64,000 bases of DNA from UBA2966 sp965242505 (GCA_965242505.1 OZ251449.1:2108001-2172000), one strand, 5' to 3'; positions 1-7,921 are shown, counted from the first letter of the stretch. Notes: generated by a model not told the origin, from the letters alone. A program made the numbers and translations.

Positions 1-428
1 CCGTCGTCGAGACCTTCGTTCGGCGGCTGGGGCGGCCGGGAAGGAAGGCGGGAAAGGGTTTCTACGACTACCCGGACGTCGGCGGCAAACGCCTGTGGCC
101 GGGGTTGGGCGGCGTCTACGCGCGGGCCGCGGATCAGCCGGACGTCGAGACCGTCAGGAAACGCCTGCTCTACGCGCAGGGGGTGGAAGCCGCGCGCTGT
201 CTCGAGGAAGGCGTCGTGTCGGGACCGGAGGACGCCGACGTCGCGTCCATCCTCGGGTGGGGCTTCCCTTCGCACCTGGGCGGCGTGCTGTCCATGGTCC
301 ACACGGTGGGCGTCGAGACCTTCGTATCCGACTGCGAAGCGCTGGCCGCGGCTCACGGCCCGAGGTTCGAGCCGCCCGGCCGCCTGCGCGCGCTGATCGC
401 CGAGGGGCGCCGCCTGTACGCGGCGTGA
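1..428 (+). CDS. 3-hydroxyacyl-CoA dehydrogenase, C-terminal part (5' truncated by window edge)
   Basis: The reading frame is open from base 3 to the stop at 426-428, so only the last ~141 residues are present. The text resembles the C-terminal dehydrogenase domain of multifunctional fatty-acid oxidation proteins (FadB/FadJ type): an early GRKAGKGFYDY stretch (family signature G-KGFY-Y), then a helical segment with EGVVSGPEDADVASILGWGFP, the part that closes over the acyl-CoA site. In the family this enzyme oxidises L-3-hydroxyacyl-CoA to 3-ketoacyl-CoA with NAD. The N-terminal Rossmann fold and any enoyl-CoA hydratase domain lie outside the window, so whether it is mono- or bifunctional cannot be decided. 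The next gene converges on it, with 7 bases between stops. Confidence 0.85.
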   Translation, partial: VVETFVRRLGRPGRKAGKGFYDYPDVGGKRLWPGLGGVYARAADQPDVETVRKRLLYAQGVEAARCLEEGVVSGPEDADVASILGWGFPSHLGGVLSMVHTVGVETFVSDCEALAAAHGPRFEPPGRLRALIAEGRRLYAA

Positions 429-435
429 GGGCGCT

Positions 436-831
436 TCACGTATCCTTCGGATTCTTGTCGGCCATGATGGCGGCGACGATTCCGCCGAGGACCGCGCCCC
501 CGAGAAACGCCACGGTCGCCGCCGCCGTCTTGCCGAACTTGGCGGCGCTGGTCTGATCGCGGCCGTCGAGCACCTCTACGTCCTGTTTGCGGAGCGCGTC
601 GGCAATCTCGTCCGCCTCGACCATCAACGCCCCCAGGGACAGGCCCAGCTTGTTGGCGGCCTTCGCCAGTTGATCCAAGTTCAGCGCCGAGTCGCCCGCC
701 TCGATACGAGACCACGTGGAGCGGCTGACCCCTACCGCCTCGGCCATCTCACCCTGATCCATCTGTTTTTCTTGACGTTTCTGGGCGATCAGGCGGCCCA
801 GCACCGCCTGGTAGGTGGTCTCGCTTTTCAT
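436..831 (-). CDS. XRE-family helix-turn-helix regulator with C-terminal membrane segment
   Basis: 131 residues. Residues ~10-65 form a Cro/CI-type helix-turn-helix (GEMAEAVGVSRSTWSRIEAG is the recognition region), followed by a short linker. Residues ~100-125 are a hydrophobic, Gly/Ala-rich segment (AAATVAFLGGAVLGGIVAAI) that could be a single membrane span, ending in a charged tail. The gene is divergent from the viperin gene, and its start codon is 121 bases from the viperin start, so the shared intergenic region probably carries its operator. A purine-rich AGAGGG precedes the ATG. The natural inference is that it controls its own transcription and that of the viperin operon. An XRE protein fused to a membrane segment is unusual for a simple repressor and may sense an envelope or infection cue. 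Confidence 0.85.
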   Translation of the reverse strand: MKSETTYQAVLGRLIAQKRQEKQMDQGEMAEAVGVSRSTWSRIEAGDSALNLDQLAKAANKLGLSLGALMVEADEIADALRKQDVEVLDGRDQTSAAKFGKTAAATVAFLGGAVLGGIVAAIMADKNPKDT

Positions 832-843
832 GCAAAAACCCTC

Positions 844-872
844 TTGACATGAATTTGCATGTCATGCATATT
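844..872 (+). promoter_or_regulatory. Viperin-operon promoter overlapping a palindromic operator
   Basis: TTGACA at 844-849 and CATATT at 867-872 are separated by 17 bases, a good sigma70-type layout pointing at the viperin gene. An inverted repeat with 7-base arms, TGACATG (845-851) and CATGTCA (858-864), lies on the -35 box and spacer. A second overlapping palindrome, TGCAT-GTC-ATGCA, spans 856-868. XRE proteins bind such palindromes as dimers, so binding here would block the promoter. This is inference from position and symmetry only. Confidence 0.6.
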
Positions 873-951
873 CCTTTATGTTGGATCATATGCTCCAAGC
901 GGCAAATGTCGTCCGACGCCATTGTGCCGTATCAACGAAGGGAGAAACAAG

Positions 952-1941
952 ATGAAATCGAAGATCGACCGCAGCCTGGAGGGCCTGTCCGTCAACTTCC
1001 ACCTGAACAGGGAGTGCAACGCCCGGTGCAGGTATTGCTTCGCGGGATTCCCCGGTGTGACGCGAGAAGATCGCCTGACGGACGTCGAGCGAGGCGACCT
1101 GATCGACCTGCTGGTCGACGGCGGGGTCGGGAAAATCAACTTCGCCGGCGGCGAGCCCACCCTCGTGCGGGACTTGGGCGACCTTTGCCGACGCATCAAG
1201 GAGCGCAGCCGGGGCGGCTGCGCCGTCTCCATCGTGTCCAACGGCTTTCGCCTCCGGCCGCTGATCGAAGGCTCGGGGCAATGGATCGACTGGGTGGCGC
1301 TGTCTCTGGATTCCGGCGACGACCGCGTGAACGTCGATATCGGGCGGACCAAGAGGGACGTTCCCTACGTCGAGAACGTGCTGGCGCTCGCGGACGTGCT
1401 GCGAAGCCATGGGGTCGGGGTCAAGTGCAACACGGTCGTCAGCCGCTACAACGTCGACGAAGACATGAGCGGGGTCGTTCGGCGGCTGGCTCCCGAGCGC
1501 TGGAAGCTGTTTCAGGTGCTGCCGGTGATCGGCGAGAACGACGAGACCATCGCCGACCACGAGATCTCCGGGGAACAGTTCAAGGAGTTCGTCGGACGCC
1601 ACCGGTCCCTGAGCGATGCGGGAGTGAGCATCGTCCCCGAGGACAACGCGCACATGACCGCCTCCTACATCATGATCGATCCTGCGGGCCGCTTTTACTG
1701 GCACGTCCCGTCGAGCGAACCGGAGGGATTGGAACACGGCAATCCTGTTCTGAAGGTCTACGGCGATCCCATTCTGAAAGTGGGATTGGAGGAAGCGCTG
1801 AAACGGGTGCGTTTCTCGGAGGACGTGTACGACGCAAGGGGCGCCAGGTACGACTGGCTCAGACGGCAACCGCTGGCGCTCCGCAACGGAGCGGCCTCCG
1901 GGAGCGACAGTGAGATCGGGCGAAGGGGGAACGACCGATGA
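952..1941 (+). CDS. Prokaryotic viperin homologue (radical SAM, putative ddhNTP synthase)
   Basis: 329 residues. The ATG at 952 follows AAGGGAGA, and an in-frame ATG at 859 lies inside the promoter. The radical SAM cluster motif CNARCRYC gives C22, C26 and C29 for the [4Fe-4S] cluster; GGEP at 66-69 and SIVSNG at ~93-98 are SAM-binding motifs. Resemblance to animal viperin continues well past the core: KINFAGGEP, an N-V-x-IGR element, a VSRYNVDEDM segment matching viperin's R-[FY]-N-V-E-E-D-M, RWKLFQ, GEN, and a late SYIMID. Viperins convert NTPs to 3'-deoxy-3',4'-didehydro-NTPs, chain terminators of viral RNA polymerases, and bacterial members protect against phage. The stop overlaps the next start (ATGA), so the two genes are probably translationally coupled. 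No nucleotide kinase lies beside it, so the substrate base cannot be guessed from context. Confidence 0.9.
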   Translation: MKSKIDRSLEGLSVNFHLNRECNARCRYCFAGFPGVTREDRLTDVERGDLIDLLVDGGVGKINFAGGEPTLVRDLGDLCRRIKERSRGGCAVSIVSNGFRLRPLIEGSGQWIDWVALSLDSGDDRVNVDIGRTKRDVPYVENVLALADVLRSHGVGVKCNTVVSRYNVDEDMSGVVRRLAPERWKLFQVLPVIGENDETIADHEISGEQFKEFVGRHRSLSDAGVSIVPEDNAHMTASYIMIDPAGRFYWHVPSSEPEGLEHGNPVLKVYGDPILKVGLEEALKRVRFSEDVYDARGARYDWLRRQPLALRNGAASGSDSEIGRRGNDR

Positions 1942-2237
1942 ACGACATCATCTCGACACGTCATGGCCAGACGCGCATGCGGCAGCGGGGCATGAGGAAC
2001 GGCGACGTCGAACTGATCCTCGCTTGCGGCACGCAGATCGCAGACGAGGCGTGGCTGCTGCGTAACAGGGACGTCGACCGCGCGATCGATTCCCGCAAAC
2101 GCGAAATCCAGAGGCTGGAGCGTCTCAGGAACCGGAAGGTCGTCATATGCGATTCCCGCGTCGTGACGGCCTACCCGTCGCGGCTTGCGGACCAGAAGTG
2201 CGCGTTGAGGCGGGCGAAACGCAACGGTTTCCTGTAG
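1938..2237 (+). CDS. DUF4258-like small protein coupled to viperin
   Basis: 99 residues, strongly basic. The start ATG overlaps the viperin stop by four bases (ATGA). The N-terminus TRHGQTRMRQRGMRNGDVEL fits the DUF4258 pattern (T-x-H-A-x-x-R-M-x-x-R-G-I then an alpha-helix), and VVICDSRVVTAYPSR matches the last strand of that fold. In between is a helical Arg/Glu-rich stretch longer than usual. DUF4258 proteins are small RelE/BrnT-like folds often found in toxin-type or defence neighbourhoods, but most are uncharacterised. Its tight coupling to viperin suggests a functional partner: effector, modulator or regulator. An RNase or toxin role is possible but not shown by any catalytic motif I can name with certainty. 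Confidence 0.65.
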   Translation: MNDIISTRHGQTRMRQRGMRNGDVELILACGTQIADEAWLLRNRDVDRAIDSRKREIQRLERLRNRKVVICDSRVVTAYPSRLADQKCALRRAKRNGFL

Positions 2238-2245
2238 CATCGACC

Positions 2246-2269
2246 TTCCACTGGACGTCCTCCGTGGAA
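2246..2269 (+). terminator. Possible hairpin after the viperin operon
   Basis: TTCCAC (2246-2251) pairs with GTGGAA (2264-2269), and the loop holds a smaller GGACGTCC palindrome. It begins 8 bases after the DUF4258-like stop. There is no T-run, so an intrinsic terminator is uncertain. The rest of 2270-2414 shows nothing recognisable. Confidence 0.3.
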
Positions 2270-2414
2270 CGGGAGGGTGCGAGGTAGAGGAAACCCTCGG
2301 AAATCGGAGCGTGGCCGGGTCAGGGTCCGGGCCGATGCCGGAAGCGTCTCGCTCCGCCTTTCATGCCTTCGGCCGAGCACGGGGGCTCGCGTCCCGCAGC
2401 CGCGAACGGGCCGG

Positions 2415-2864
2415 CTATCCGGCAGTCCGGGTCGCGGCGCCCGGAGGCCCGGCGCGGGAGTCGCCGAGCAGTTTCCAGACCCCGGAGCCGGTCGCGACCG
2501 TCGCGCCGTCGGCCGTGATCGCGCCCCGGGCGAAGACCATGCTGCGCGTCACGCGGGTCACCTCGCCCAGGCCTTCGATCCGCTGGCCGGGCCAGGCCGG
2601 CGCGACGAAATCGCATGAGAGGCTCATCGTCGCCTTGCGCGCGTCGCCGATGGCGTGGACGATGGTGTGGGCCAGCAGGTTGTCCATGAACGTCATGAGC
2701 ATCCCTCCGTGAACGACGCCCCGCGGGTTCCGGTGCTTCTCTTCCGCGTCGAACAGGAAACGCGCCCGGCCTCCGTCCGTCTTCTGGAAGATGGGCCCGA
2801 CCAGCGCGGCGAAGGCGTTGTCCTCGGGCTCCGGCTCGTACCCGTCGGGGATGTCCGCGCTCAT
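2415..2864 (-). CDS. PaaI-type hotdog thioesterase
   Basis: 149 residues. The hotdog-fold thioesterase signature is clear: RNPRGVVHGGMLMTFMDNLL (the H-G-G-x-x-x-x-x-x-D motif of the PaaI/YbgC group) about a third of the way in, followed by the beta-strand region TMSLSCDFVAPAWPGQRIEG. Such enzymes hydrolyse acyl- or aryl-CoA thioesters; the exact substrate cannot be read from sequence. The start codon overlaps the stop of the upstream DMT transporter gene (ATGA at 2861-2864), so the two are one transcription unit, probably with the dehalogenase gene 30 bases further upstream. A very long open frame (to 4994) continues upstream on the same frame but is only antisense/frame-shadow sequence. Confidence 0.85.
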   Translation of the reverse strand: MSADIPDGYEPEPEDNAFAALVGPIFQKTDGGRARFLFDAEEKHRNPRGVVHGGMLMTFMDNLLAHTIVHAIGDARKATMSLSCDFVAPAWPGQRIEGLGEVTRVTRSMVFARGAITADGATVATGSGVWKLLGDSRAGPPGAATRTAG

Positions 2865-3808
2865 CGTCCGCCGTCCTTTCCGGTTCTCGCCGCCGCGGCG
2901 TCCCGCGACCGTTGCGCCACGCTTTCCCTGTGCATGAGATAGAGGCCGCTGACGACGATGATCCCGCATCCCGCCCAGGTCCAGAAGTCGGGGAGCTCGT
3001 CGAAGATGATGACGCTCAGGGTGACCGAGCCGACGAATTGCGTGTAGTTGTAGGGCGAGATCGCCGACGCCGGGCCGTTTTCGTAGGCCTTGACGAGGCA
3101 GAAATGGCCGAGGCTGCCGAAGAACCCGGGGGCGCAGAACGCGATCAGGTCCCCCCAGTCGCGCGGCGGCGCGAAGTCGAAGGGAACGACGATGCTGCTG
3201 ACGATGAACCCGAGCAGCGCCGTGTAGATGATGCTGGTTTCCGACGAATCGTAAGGCGCGACCTTGCGTGTGAGCACCTGATAGAGCCCGTAGCAGAACG
3301 CCGTGCCGAACACCAGCAACGCCGCCGGGTGGATGGCGTCGAAGCCCGGCCGGACGATGACGAGGGCGCCGACGAATCCCGTCAATATGGCGATCCACCG
3401 GCGCGGCCCCACGCGCTCGCCCAGGAGCGGGATCGCGAGCAGGGCCACCATCAGGGGCGACGTGAAGTTGATGGACGCGGCCGTCGGCAACGTGACGTGC
3501 CGGAGCGCGGTGTAATAACAGACCGTGGCGCCGATCATGAGGGCGGAGCGCGAAAGCTGGAGGCCGGGCCGGTTCGACCGCACCGCTCCCAGGGCGCGGC
3601 GGGGCGCCAGCAGCAGGAAGACGTAGATGATGTGGCCCGCGTACCGCAGCCACAGGACCTGCGTGGTGGAATAGTTCTCCGACAGGAACTTCACCGACGC
3701 GTTGAGGCACGAGAACAGCGTGACCGCGATCAGCATGAACACGATGCCGCGCAGTACGCGGTCGCCGCCCGGGGCCGCCGCCGGGGAGTCGGGGACGCTT
3801 CGGGTCAC
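2861..3808 (-). CDS. EamA/DMT-family transporter
   Basis: 315 residues with about ten hydrophobic segments arranged as two five-helix EamA halves, typical of the drug/metabolite transporter superfamily. The first half opens with LRGIVFMLIAVTLFSCLNAS, and a second copy begins near IHPAALLVFGTAFCYGLYQV. The segment TLPTAASINFTSPLMVALLA and the following LLGERVGPRRW are characteristic of EamA permeases. Members export amino acids, nucleotides or drugs; nothing here fixes the substrate. It lies between the dehalogenase and thioesterase genes on the same strand and overlaps the thioesterase start. Confidence 0.88.
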   Translation of the reverse strand: MTRSVPDSPAAAPGGDRVLRGIVFMLIAVTLFSCLNASVKFLSENYSTTQVLWLRYAGHIIYVFLLLAPRRALGAVRSNRPGLQLSRSALMIGATVCYYTALRHVTLPTAASINFTSPLMVALLAIPLLGERVGPRRWIAILTGFVGALVIVRPGFDAIHPAALLVFGTAFCYGLYQVLTRKVAPYDSSETSIIYTALLGFIVSSIVVPFDFAPPRDWGDLIAFCAPGFFGSLGHFCLVKAYENGPASAISPYNYTQFVGSVTLSVIIFDELPDFWTWAGCGIIVVSGLYLMHRESVAQRSRDAAAARTGKDGGR

Positions 3809-3838
3809 GAGGGACGTTCGTGTCGGTCGATGCGGTCG

Positions 3839-4741
3839 TCAGCCGCGCGCGAACAGCGCCAATGCCTCGCGGGCCACGACGTCCCCCCACTCCTGCAGGA
3901 AATGGCCGCCGTCGCTCATCTCGCAGGGCGGCGGGCAGTTCCGGATGTGGCGATGCAGTCCGCGCATGACCGGGCCTCCCAGGACCGGGTCCGCCATGCC
4001 GACGGCCATGAACGACTGGCCCCGCCATTCGTCGCGCCACCAGTCGCGGGCGCGGCGCGAGACCTCGGCGCCCTCGGCGTCGGGGCTGTCGGGAACCAGC
4101 TCCGGAAACCGTCGGACCCCGGCCTTGTGCCGGGAATCGGGGAACGGCGCGTCGTAGGCGGCCGCTTCGTCGTCGGTCAGATGCGGGCAGGCGCGTTTGA
4201 GCAGGCGCCCGGCGGCAAGGTCCGGGTTGTCCCGGACCCACTGCCGCCACCCGAGGAATCCCTCGCTCAGAGGCTCGTCGCCGGTTCCCAGCATCGTGTT
4301 CATGACGATGAGGCGTTCGAACCGGCGCGGAAGGTCCATGGGCAGCGTCAACCCCAGCAACCCGCCCCAGTCCTGGCAGACCAGCGTGAGGCCCCGCAGG
4401 TCCAGGCGTTCGATGAACGCGATCAGGAAACGGCGGTGGAAGTCGAACGTGTAGACGCTCTCGTCGATCGGCTTGTCCGAGCGTCCGAACCCGAAACAGT
4501 CGGGCGCGACCACCCGCCCCCCGGAGGCGAGAAACTCGGGGATCATCCGGCGGTAGAGATAGGCCCAGGTCGGCTCTCCGTGCAGGCACAGGAAGACTTG
4601 CCCGGCATCCGGCGGACCCTCGTCGAGGTAGTGGGCGCGCAGGCCCTCGTATCCCGGAAGGTCGTCGACGTAGTTGGGCGTCCAGGCGTAGCCCGGCAAA
4701 CGCGCGAATCTCTCTTCCGGCGTGCGGCGCACCGTTTCCAT
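3839..4741 (-). CDS. dhmA: Haloalkane dehalogenase (HLD-I type)
   Basis: 300 residues, starting at the ATG preceded by AAGGAG. An alpha/beta hydrolase hydrolysing carbon-halogen bonds to alcohol plus halide. Oxyanion motif HGEPTW at 54-59. The nucleophile Asp is D124 in VCQDWGG, followed by the halide-binding W125. An acidic residue D251 in VGMADPVLG and base H280 in SDGGHFLQ complete the triad; these positions follow the Xanthobacter DhlA arrangement, which puts it in subfamily I. A second Trp candidate for halide binding is W164 or W167 in the cap region. The substrate range is unknown. It probably leads the operon with the DMT transporter and thioesterase. Confidence 0.85.
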   Translation of the reverse strand: METVRRTPEERFARLPGYAWTPNYVDDLPGYEGLRAHYLDEGPPDAGQVFLCLHGEPTWAYLYRRMIPEFLASGGRVVAPDCFGFGRSDKPIDESVYTFDFHRRFLIAFIERLDLRGLTLVCQDWGGLLGLTLPMDLPRRFERLIVMNTMLGTGDEPLSEGFLGWRQWVRDNPDLAAGRLLKRACPHLTDDEAAAYDAPFPDSRHKAGVRRFPELVPDSPDAEGAEVSRRARDWWRDEWRGQSFMAVGMADPVLGGPVMRGLHRHIRNCPPPCEMSDGGHFLQEWGDVVAREALALFARG

Positions 4742-4974
4742 GGGGCTCCTTCCGTATAGCGTCCGCCCCCCGTTGTCGAGGGCGCGTCCCGGTTCGCCGC
4801 GCGCGGGAAACCGGGCGGGCCGCCGGGCCGCGGCGCGCCCTCTGGATATTCCCTTCCCCGGCGTGCGAATCGCTATACAATCCATGCGACCGGCATGTCT
4901 GCCGGCCGTGCCGGCGGCGCCGGGTTTCGTCGCGGCGGGGGAGCCCGCGCAGCGTCGGCGATGGGAGGGACGAA

Positions 4975-6093
4975 ATGCGGATCGGCGTTCCCAAGGAGAC
5001 GAAGACGCACGAGTACCGCGTCGGGATGACCCCGACGTCGGCGCGGGAACTGGCGCTCCACGGGCACGAGGTCGTCGTCGAGAAGGACTGCGGACGGGAG
5101 ATCGGCCTCGATGACGGCGCCTACGAGGCCGCCGGCGCCGCGGTCCTGGACAGCGCGGAGGAGGTTTTCGCGCTCGCCGACATCGTCGTGAAGGTCAAGG
5201 AACCGTCGCCTCCCGAGGTGTCCATGTTGCGGGAGAACCAGGTTCTGTTCACCTTCCTTCATCTGGCGCCCGATCCCGAGCTGACCCGCCGGCTCAAGGA
5301 CACGGGCTGCATCGCCGTCGCCTACGAGACGGTGACCGACGATCGCGGCGGCCTGCCCCTGCTCGCGCCGATGAGCGAGGTCGCCGGGCGCATGGCGATC
5401 CAGGCCGGCGCCCATTGCCTCGAACTCGAGCAGGGAGGACGGGGCACCCTGTTGAGCGGCGTTCCGGGCGTTCCCGTGGGCCGGGTCGTCGTGCTGGGCG
5501 GCGGCGTCGCCGGGACCAACGCGGCCCGCATGGCCATGGGGTTCGAGGCCAGCGTCACGGTCATCGACATTTCGCTCCCCCGGTTGTACGACCTCGACCT
5601 GCGATTCGGGCCGACCTTGAACACGATCTATTCCACCCGCGACGCCATCGAGGAGCACGTCGTCGCCGCCGACCTCGTCGTCGGCGCGGTTCTGATTCCC
5701 GGCGCCGCCGCGCCGCGGCTGGTGACGGAAGACACCGTCCGCGGGATGAAACGCGGCTCCGTGATCGTCGACGTGGCCATCGATCAGGGGGGCTGCATGG
5801 AGACGAGCCGGCCGACCACGCACGCGGATCCCGTCTACGTCGAGCATGGCGTCGTCCATTACTGCGTCGCCAACATGCCCGGCGCCGTGGCCCGGACCTC
5901 CACGTTCGCCCTCAACAACGCCACGTTGCCCTTCATCGTGTCCCTGGCGGACAAGGGCGTCAGGGCGGCGATGGAAGACGACGCCCATCTCCTCGACGGG
6001 CTCAACGTCTTCCGGGGACGGGTGACCTACGAGGCGGTGGCGCGCGATACCGGCGAGGAGTACGTTCCGCCGCGCGATGCGCTGGCGGCCTGA
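4975..6093 (+). CDS. ald: Alanine dehydrogenase
   Basis: 372 residues, the usual length. Catalyses reversible NAD-linked deamination of L-alanine to pyruvate and ammonium. N-terminal MRIGVPKETKTHEYRVGMTP is the family start, with the substrate-binding Arg and Lys (VKVKEP, ~res 74). LFTFLHLAP carries the catalytic His (~95). The NAD-binding Rossmann motif VVLGGGVAGTNAA follows near residue 170, and a conserved Asp lies in VDVAIDQGG (~270). GAVARTSTFALNNATLPF is the typical C-terminal signature. The ATG follows GGGAGGGACGAA. The next gene, mmsA, starts 37 bases downstream on the same strand, so co-transcription is likely and points to valine/alanine catabolism feeding pyruvate and propionyl-CoA. 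Confidence 0.96.
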   Translation: MRIGVPKETKTHEYRVGMTPTSARELALHGHEVVVEKDCGREIGLDDGAYEAAGAAVLDSAEEVFALADIVVKVKEPSPPEVSMLRENQVLFTFLHLAPDPELTRRLKDTGCIAVAYETVTDDRGGLPLLAPMSEVAGRMAIQAGAHCLELEQGGRGTLLSGVPGVPVGRVVVLGGGVAGTNAARMAMGFEASVTVIDISLPRLYDLDLRFGPTLNTIYSTRDAIEEHVVAADLVVGAVLIPGAAAPRLVTEDTVRGMKRGSVIVDVAIDQGGCMETSRPTTHADPVYVEHGVVHYCVANMPGAVARTSTFALNNATLPFIVSLADKGVRAAMEDDAHLLDGLNVFRGRVTYEAVARDTGEEYVPPRDALAA

Positions 6094-6130
6094 CCGGCCG
6101 GCGAGGAGTTCAGGGAGGAAGAGCCCGGGA

Positions 6131-7624
6131 ATGGAAACGTTGCGCCACTACGTGGGCGGCGAGTTCGTGGAGGGGACGAGCGGCCGCTTCGCCGACGTCG
6201 ACAATCCCGCGACCGGCGAGATCGTCGCCCGCGCGCCCCTGGCCGCGGCGGCGGAGGTCGATGCGGCGGTCGCGGCGGCGGCGGAGGCCTTTCCAGGATG
6301 GGCGGCGACTTCTCCGCTCCGGCGGGCCCGCGTCATGTTCGGGTTCAAGGCGCTCCTGGACGACAACATCGACGCCCTGGCGGAAATCATCACCGCCGAG
6401 CACGGCAAGGTGCATTCCGACGCCGTGGGATCGATCGCCCGCGGGCTGGAGGTCGTCGAGTTCGCCTGCGGCATCCCCCACCTGCTGAAAGGCGCGTTCT
6501 CCGACAACGTGGCCACCGGCGTCGACATGTACTCGATGCGCCAGCCCCTGGGCGTCTGCGCCGGCGTCACGCCGTTCAACTTTCCCGCGATGGTGCCCAT
6601 GTGGATGTTCCCCATCGCCGTCGCCTGCGGCAACGCGTTCATCCTCAAGCCTTCGGAGCGCGACCCGTCGGCCGCGAACTTCATGGCCGGGCTGCTCGCC
6701 GAGGCGGGGCTGCCGCCGGGGGTGTTCAACGTCGTCCACGGGGACAAGGAGGCCGTCGACGCCATTCTCGGCCATCCGGGCGTCTCGGCGGTGAGCTTCG
6801 TCGGCTCCACGCCCGTCGCGGAACACGTCTACCGGACCGGCGCGGCTTCCGGGAAAAGGGTGCAGGCCCTGGGCGGGGCGAAGAACCACATGGTCGTCAT
6901 GCCCGACGCCGACATGGACCAGGCCGCGGACGCGCTCATGGGCGCCGCGTTCGGCTCGGCGGGAGAACGGTGCATGGCCGTTTCGGTCGCCGTGGCGGTG
7001 GGCGATGCCGGCGATCCCCTGATGGAGCGTCTCGCGCCGCGCGCCCGGTCCCTGAAGGTGGGCCCGGGAACCGACGGCGAATCGGAGATGGGCCCCCTGG
7101 TCACGGCCCAGCATCTGGAGCGCGTGCGGGGATACATCGACCTGGGCGTCGAGGAAGGCGCCGATCTCGTGGTCGACGGACGCGGCTTCACGCTGCAAGG
7201 ATACGAGAACGGCCACTTCATCGGGCCGAGCGTCTTCGACAACGTGACGCCGGACATGCGCATCTATCGGGAGGAGATATTCGGCCCCGTGCTGTCGGTG
7301 GTCCGTATGCCGGACTTCGATTCGGCGCTCGGGATCGTCAACGAACACGAATACGGAAACGGCGCCGCCATCTTCACCCGCGACGGGGACGCGGCGAGGA
7401 CGTTCGGCAACGAGTGCCGGATCGGCATGATCGGCGTCAACGTGCCGATCCCCGTGCCGCTCGCCTTCCACAGCTTCGGGGGCTGGAAGCGTTCCCTGTT
7501 CGGCGATCTGCACATGCACGGAACGGAGGGCGTGTCGTTCTACACCAGACTGAAGACCGTCACGTCGCGCTGGCCCACCGGCATCCGCAAGGGCGCCGAG
7601 TACGTGATGCCGGTGATGAATTAG
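6131..7624 (+). CDS. mmsA: CoA-acylating methylmalonate-semialdehyde dehydrogenase
   Basis: 497 residues. The start is the ATG at 6131, after AGGAAG; an in-frame ATG at 6077 lies inside ald. Oxidises malonate or methylmalonate semialdehyde to acetyl- or propionyl-CoA in valine and inositol catabolism. The N-terminus HYVGGEFVEG, the TPFNFPAMVPMWMFPIA cofactor region and the catalytic Cys (~281) in GSAGERCMAVSVAV are the MmsA version of the aldehyde dehydrogenase motifs; EIFGPVLSV and FHSFGGWKRSLFGD close the enzyme. It stands between ald and a DUF4242 gene, all same-strand with short gaps. Confidence 0.94.
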   Translation: METLRHYVGGEFVEGTSGRFADVDNPATGEIVARAPLAAAAEVDAAVAAAAEAFPGWAATSPLRRARVMFGFKALLDDNIDALAEIITAEHGKVHSDAVGSIARGLEVVEFACGIPHLLKGAFSDNVATGVDMYSMRQPLGVCAGVTPFNFPAMVPMWMFPIAVACGNAFILKPSERDPSAANFMAGLLAEAGLPPGVFNVVHGDKEAVDAILGHPGVSAVSFVGSTPVAEHVYRTGAASGKRVQALGGAKNHMVVMPDADMDQAADALMGAAFGSAGERCMAVSVAVAVGDAGDPLMERLAPRARSLKVGPGTDGESEMGPLVTAQHLERVRGYIDLGVEEGADLVVDGRGFTLQGYENGHFIGPSVFDNVTPDMRIYREEIFGPVLSVVRMPDFDSALGIVNEHEYGNGAAIFTRDGDAARTFGNECRIGMIGVNVPIPVPLAFHSFGGWKRSLFGDLHMHGTEGVSFYTRLKTVTSRWPTGIRKGAEYVMPVMN

Positions 7625-7642
7625 GAGGAAGGGAGAACCGAA

Positions 7643-7921
7643 ATGCCGAGGTACATCATCGAACGCGACATACCGGAGATCGGCAGCGCCGAGCGCGAGC
7701 AGTTGCGGGAGGCGGCGAAGAAGTCCAACGAGGTCCTGCGCCAGCTCGGCCCCGGGATCCAGTGGGTGGAGTCCTACGTCGCCGGCGACAAGACCTTCTG
7801 CGTCTATCTGGCCGACAGCGAGGACCTGATCCACAGGCACGCCGAGATCAGCGGCTTTCCCGCCACGAAGGTGACCGAGATCCGCAAGATGATCGACCCG
7901 ACGACGGAACGGGCGGCCTGA
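7643..7921 (+). CDS. DUF4242 small protein (SCO4226-like)
   Basis: 92 residues beginning 18 bases after mmsA with GGAGGAAGGG as ribosome site. The pattern MPRYIIERDIPEIG, then LGPGIQWVESYVAGDKTFCVYLADSE, then HAEISGFPATKV and IDPTTE is that of DUF4242, a ferredoxin-like fold that includes a Streptomyces nickel-binding protein (SCO4226). No catalytic function is established for the family. Co-directional with ald and mmsA, so likely the last gene of that operon. Confidence 0.8.
   Translation: MPRYIIERDIPEIGSAEREQLREAAKKSNEVLRQLGPGIQWVESYVAGDKTFCVYLADSEDLIHRHAEISGFPATKVTEIRKMIDPTTERAA

Noticed and set aside
859..951. Upstream ATG for the viperin gene at 859
   Set aside because: It lies within the promoter/operator, has no ribosome site and gives a 31-residue extension unlike the family; ATG 952 has AAGGGAGA.
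952..1941. MoaA- or generic SPASM-type radical SAM protein instead of viperin
   Set aside because: No SPASM cysteines at the C-terminus, and several viperin-specific blocks extend across the whole chain.
2415..4994. 859-residue open frame on the minus strand spanning thioesterase to the haloalkane dehalogenase
   Set aside because: Only its last 149 residues are a real protein; the rest is a GC-rich frame shadow of the EamA and dehalogenase genes.
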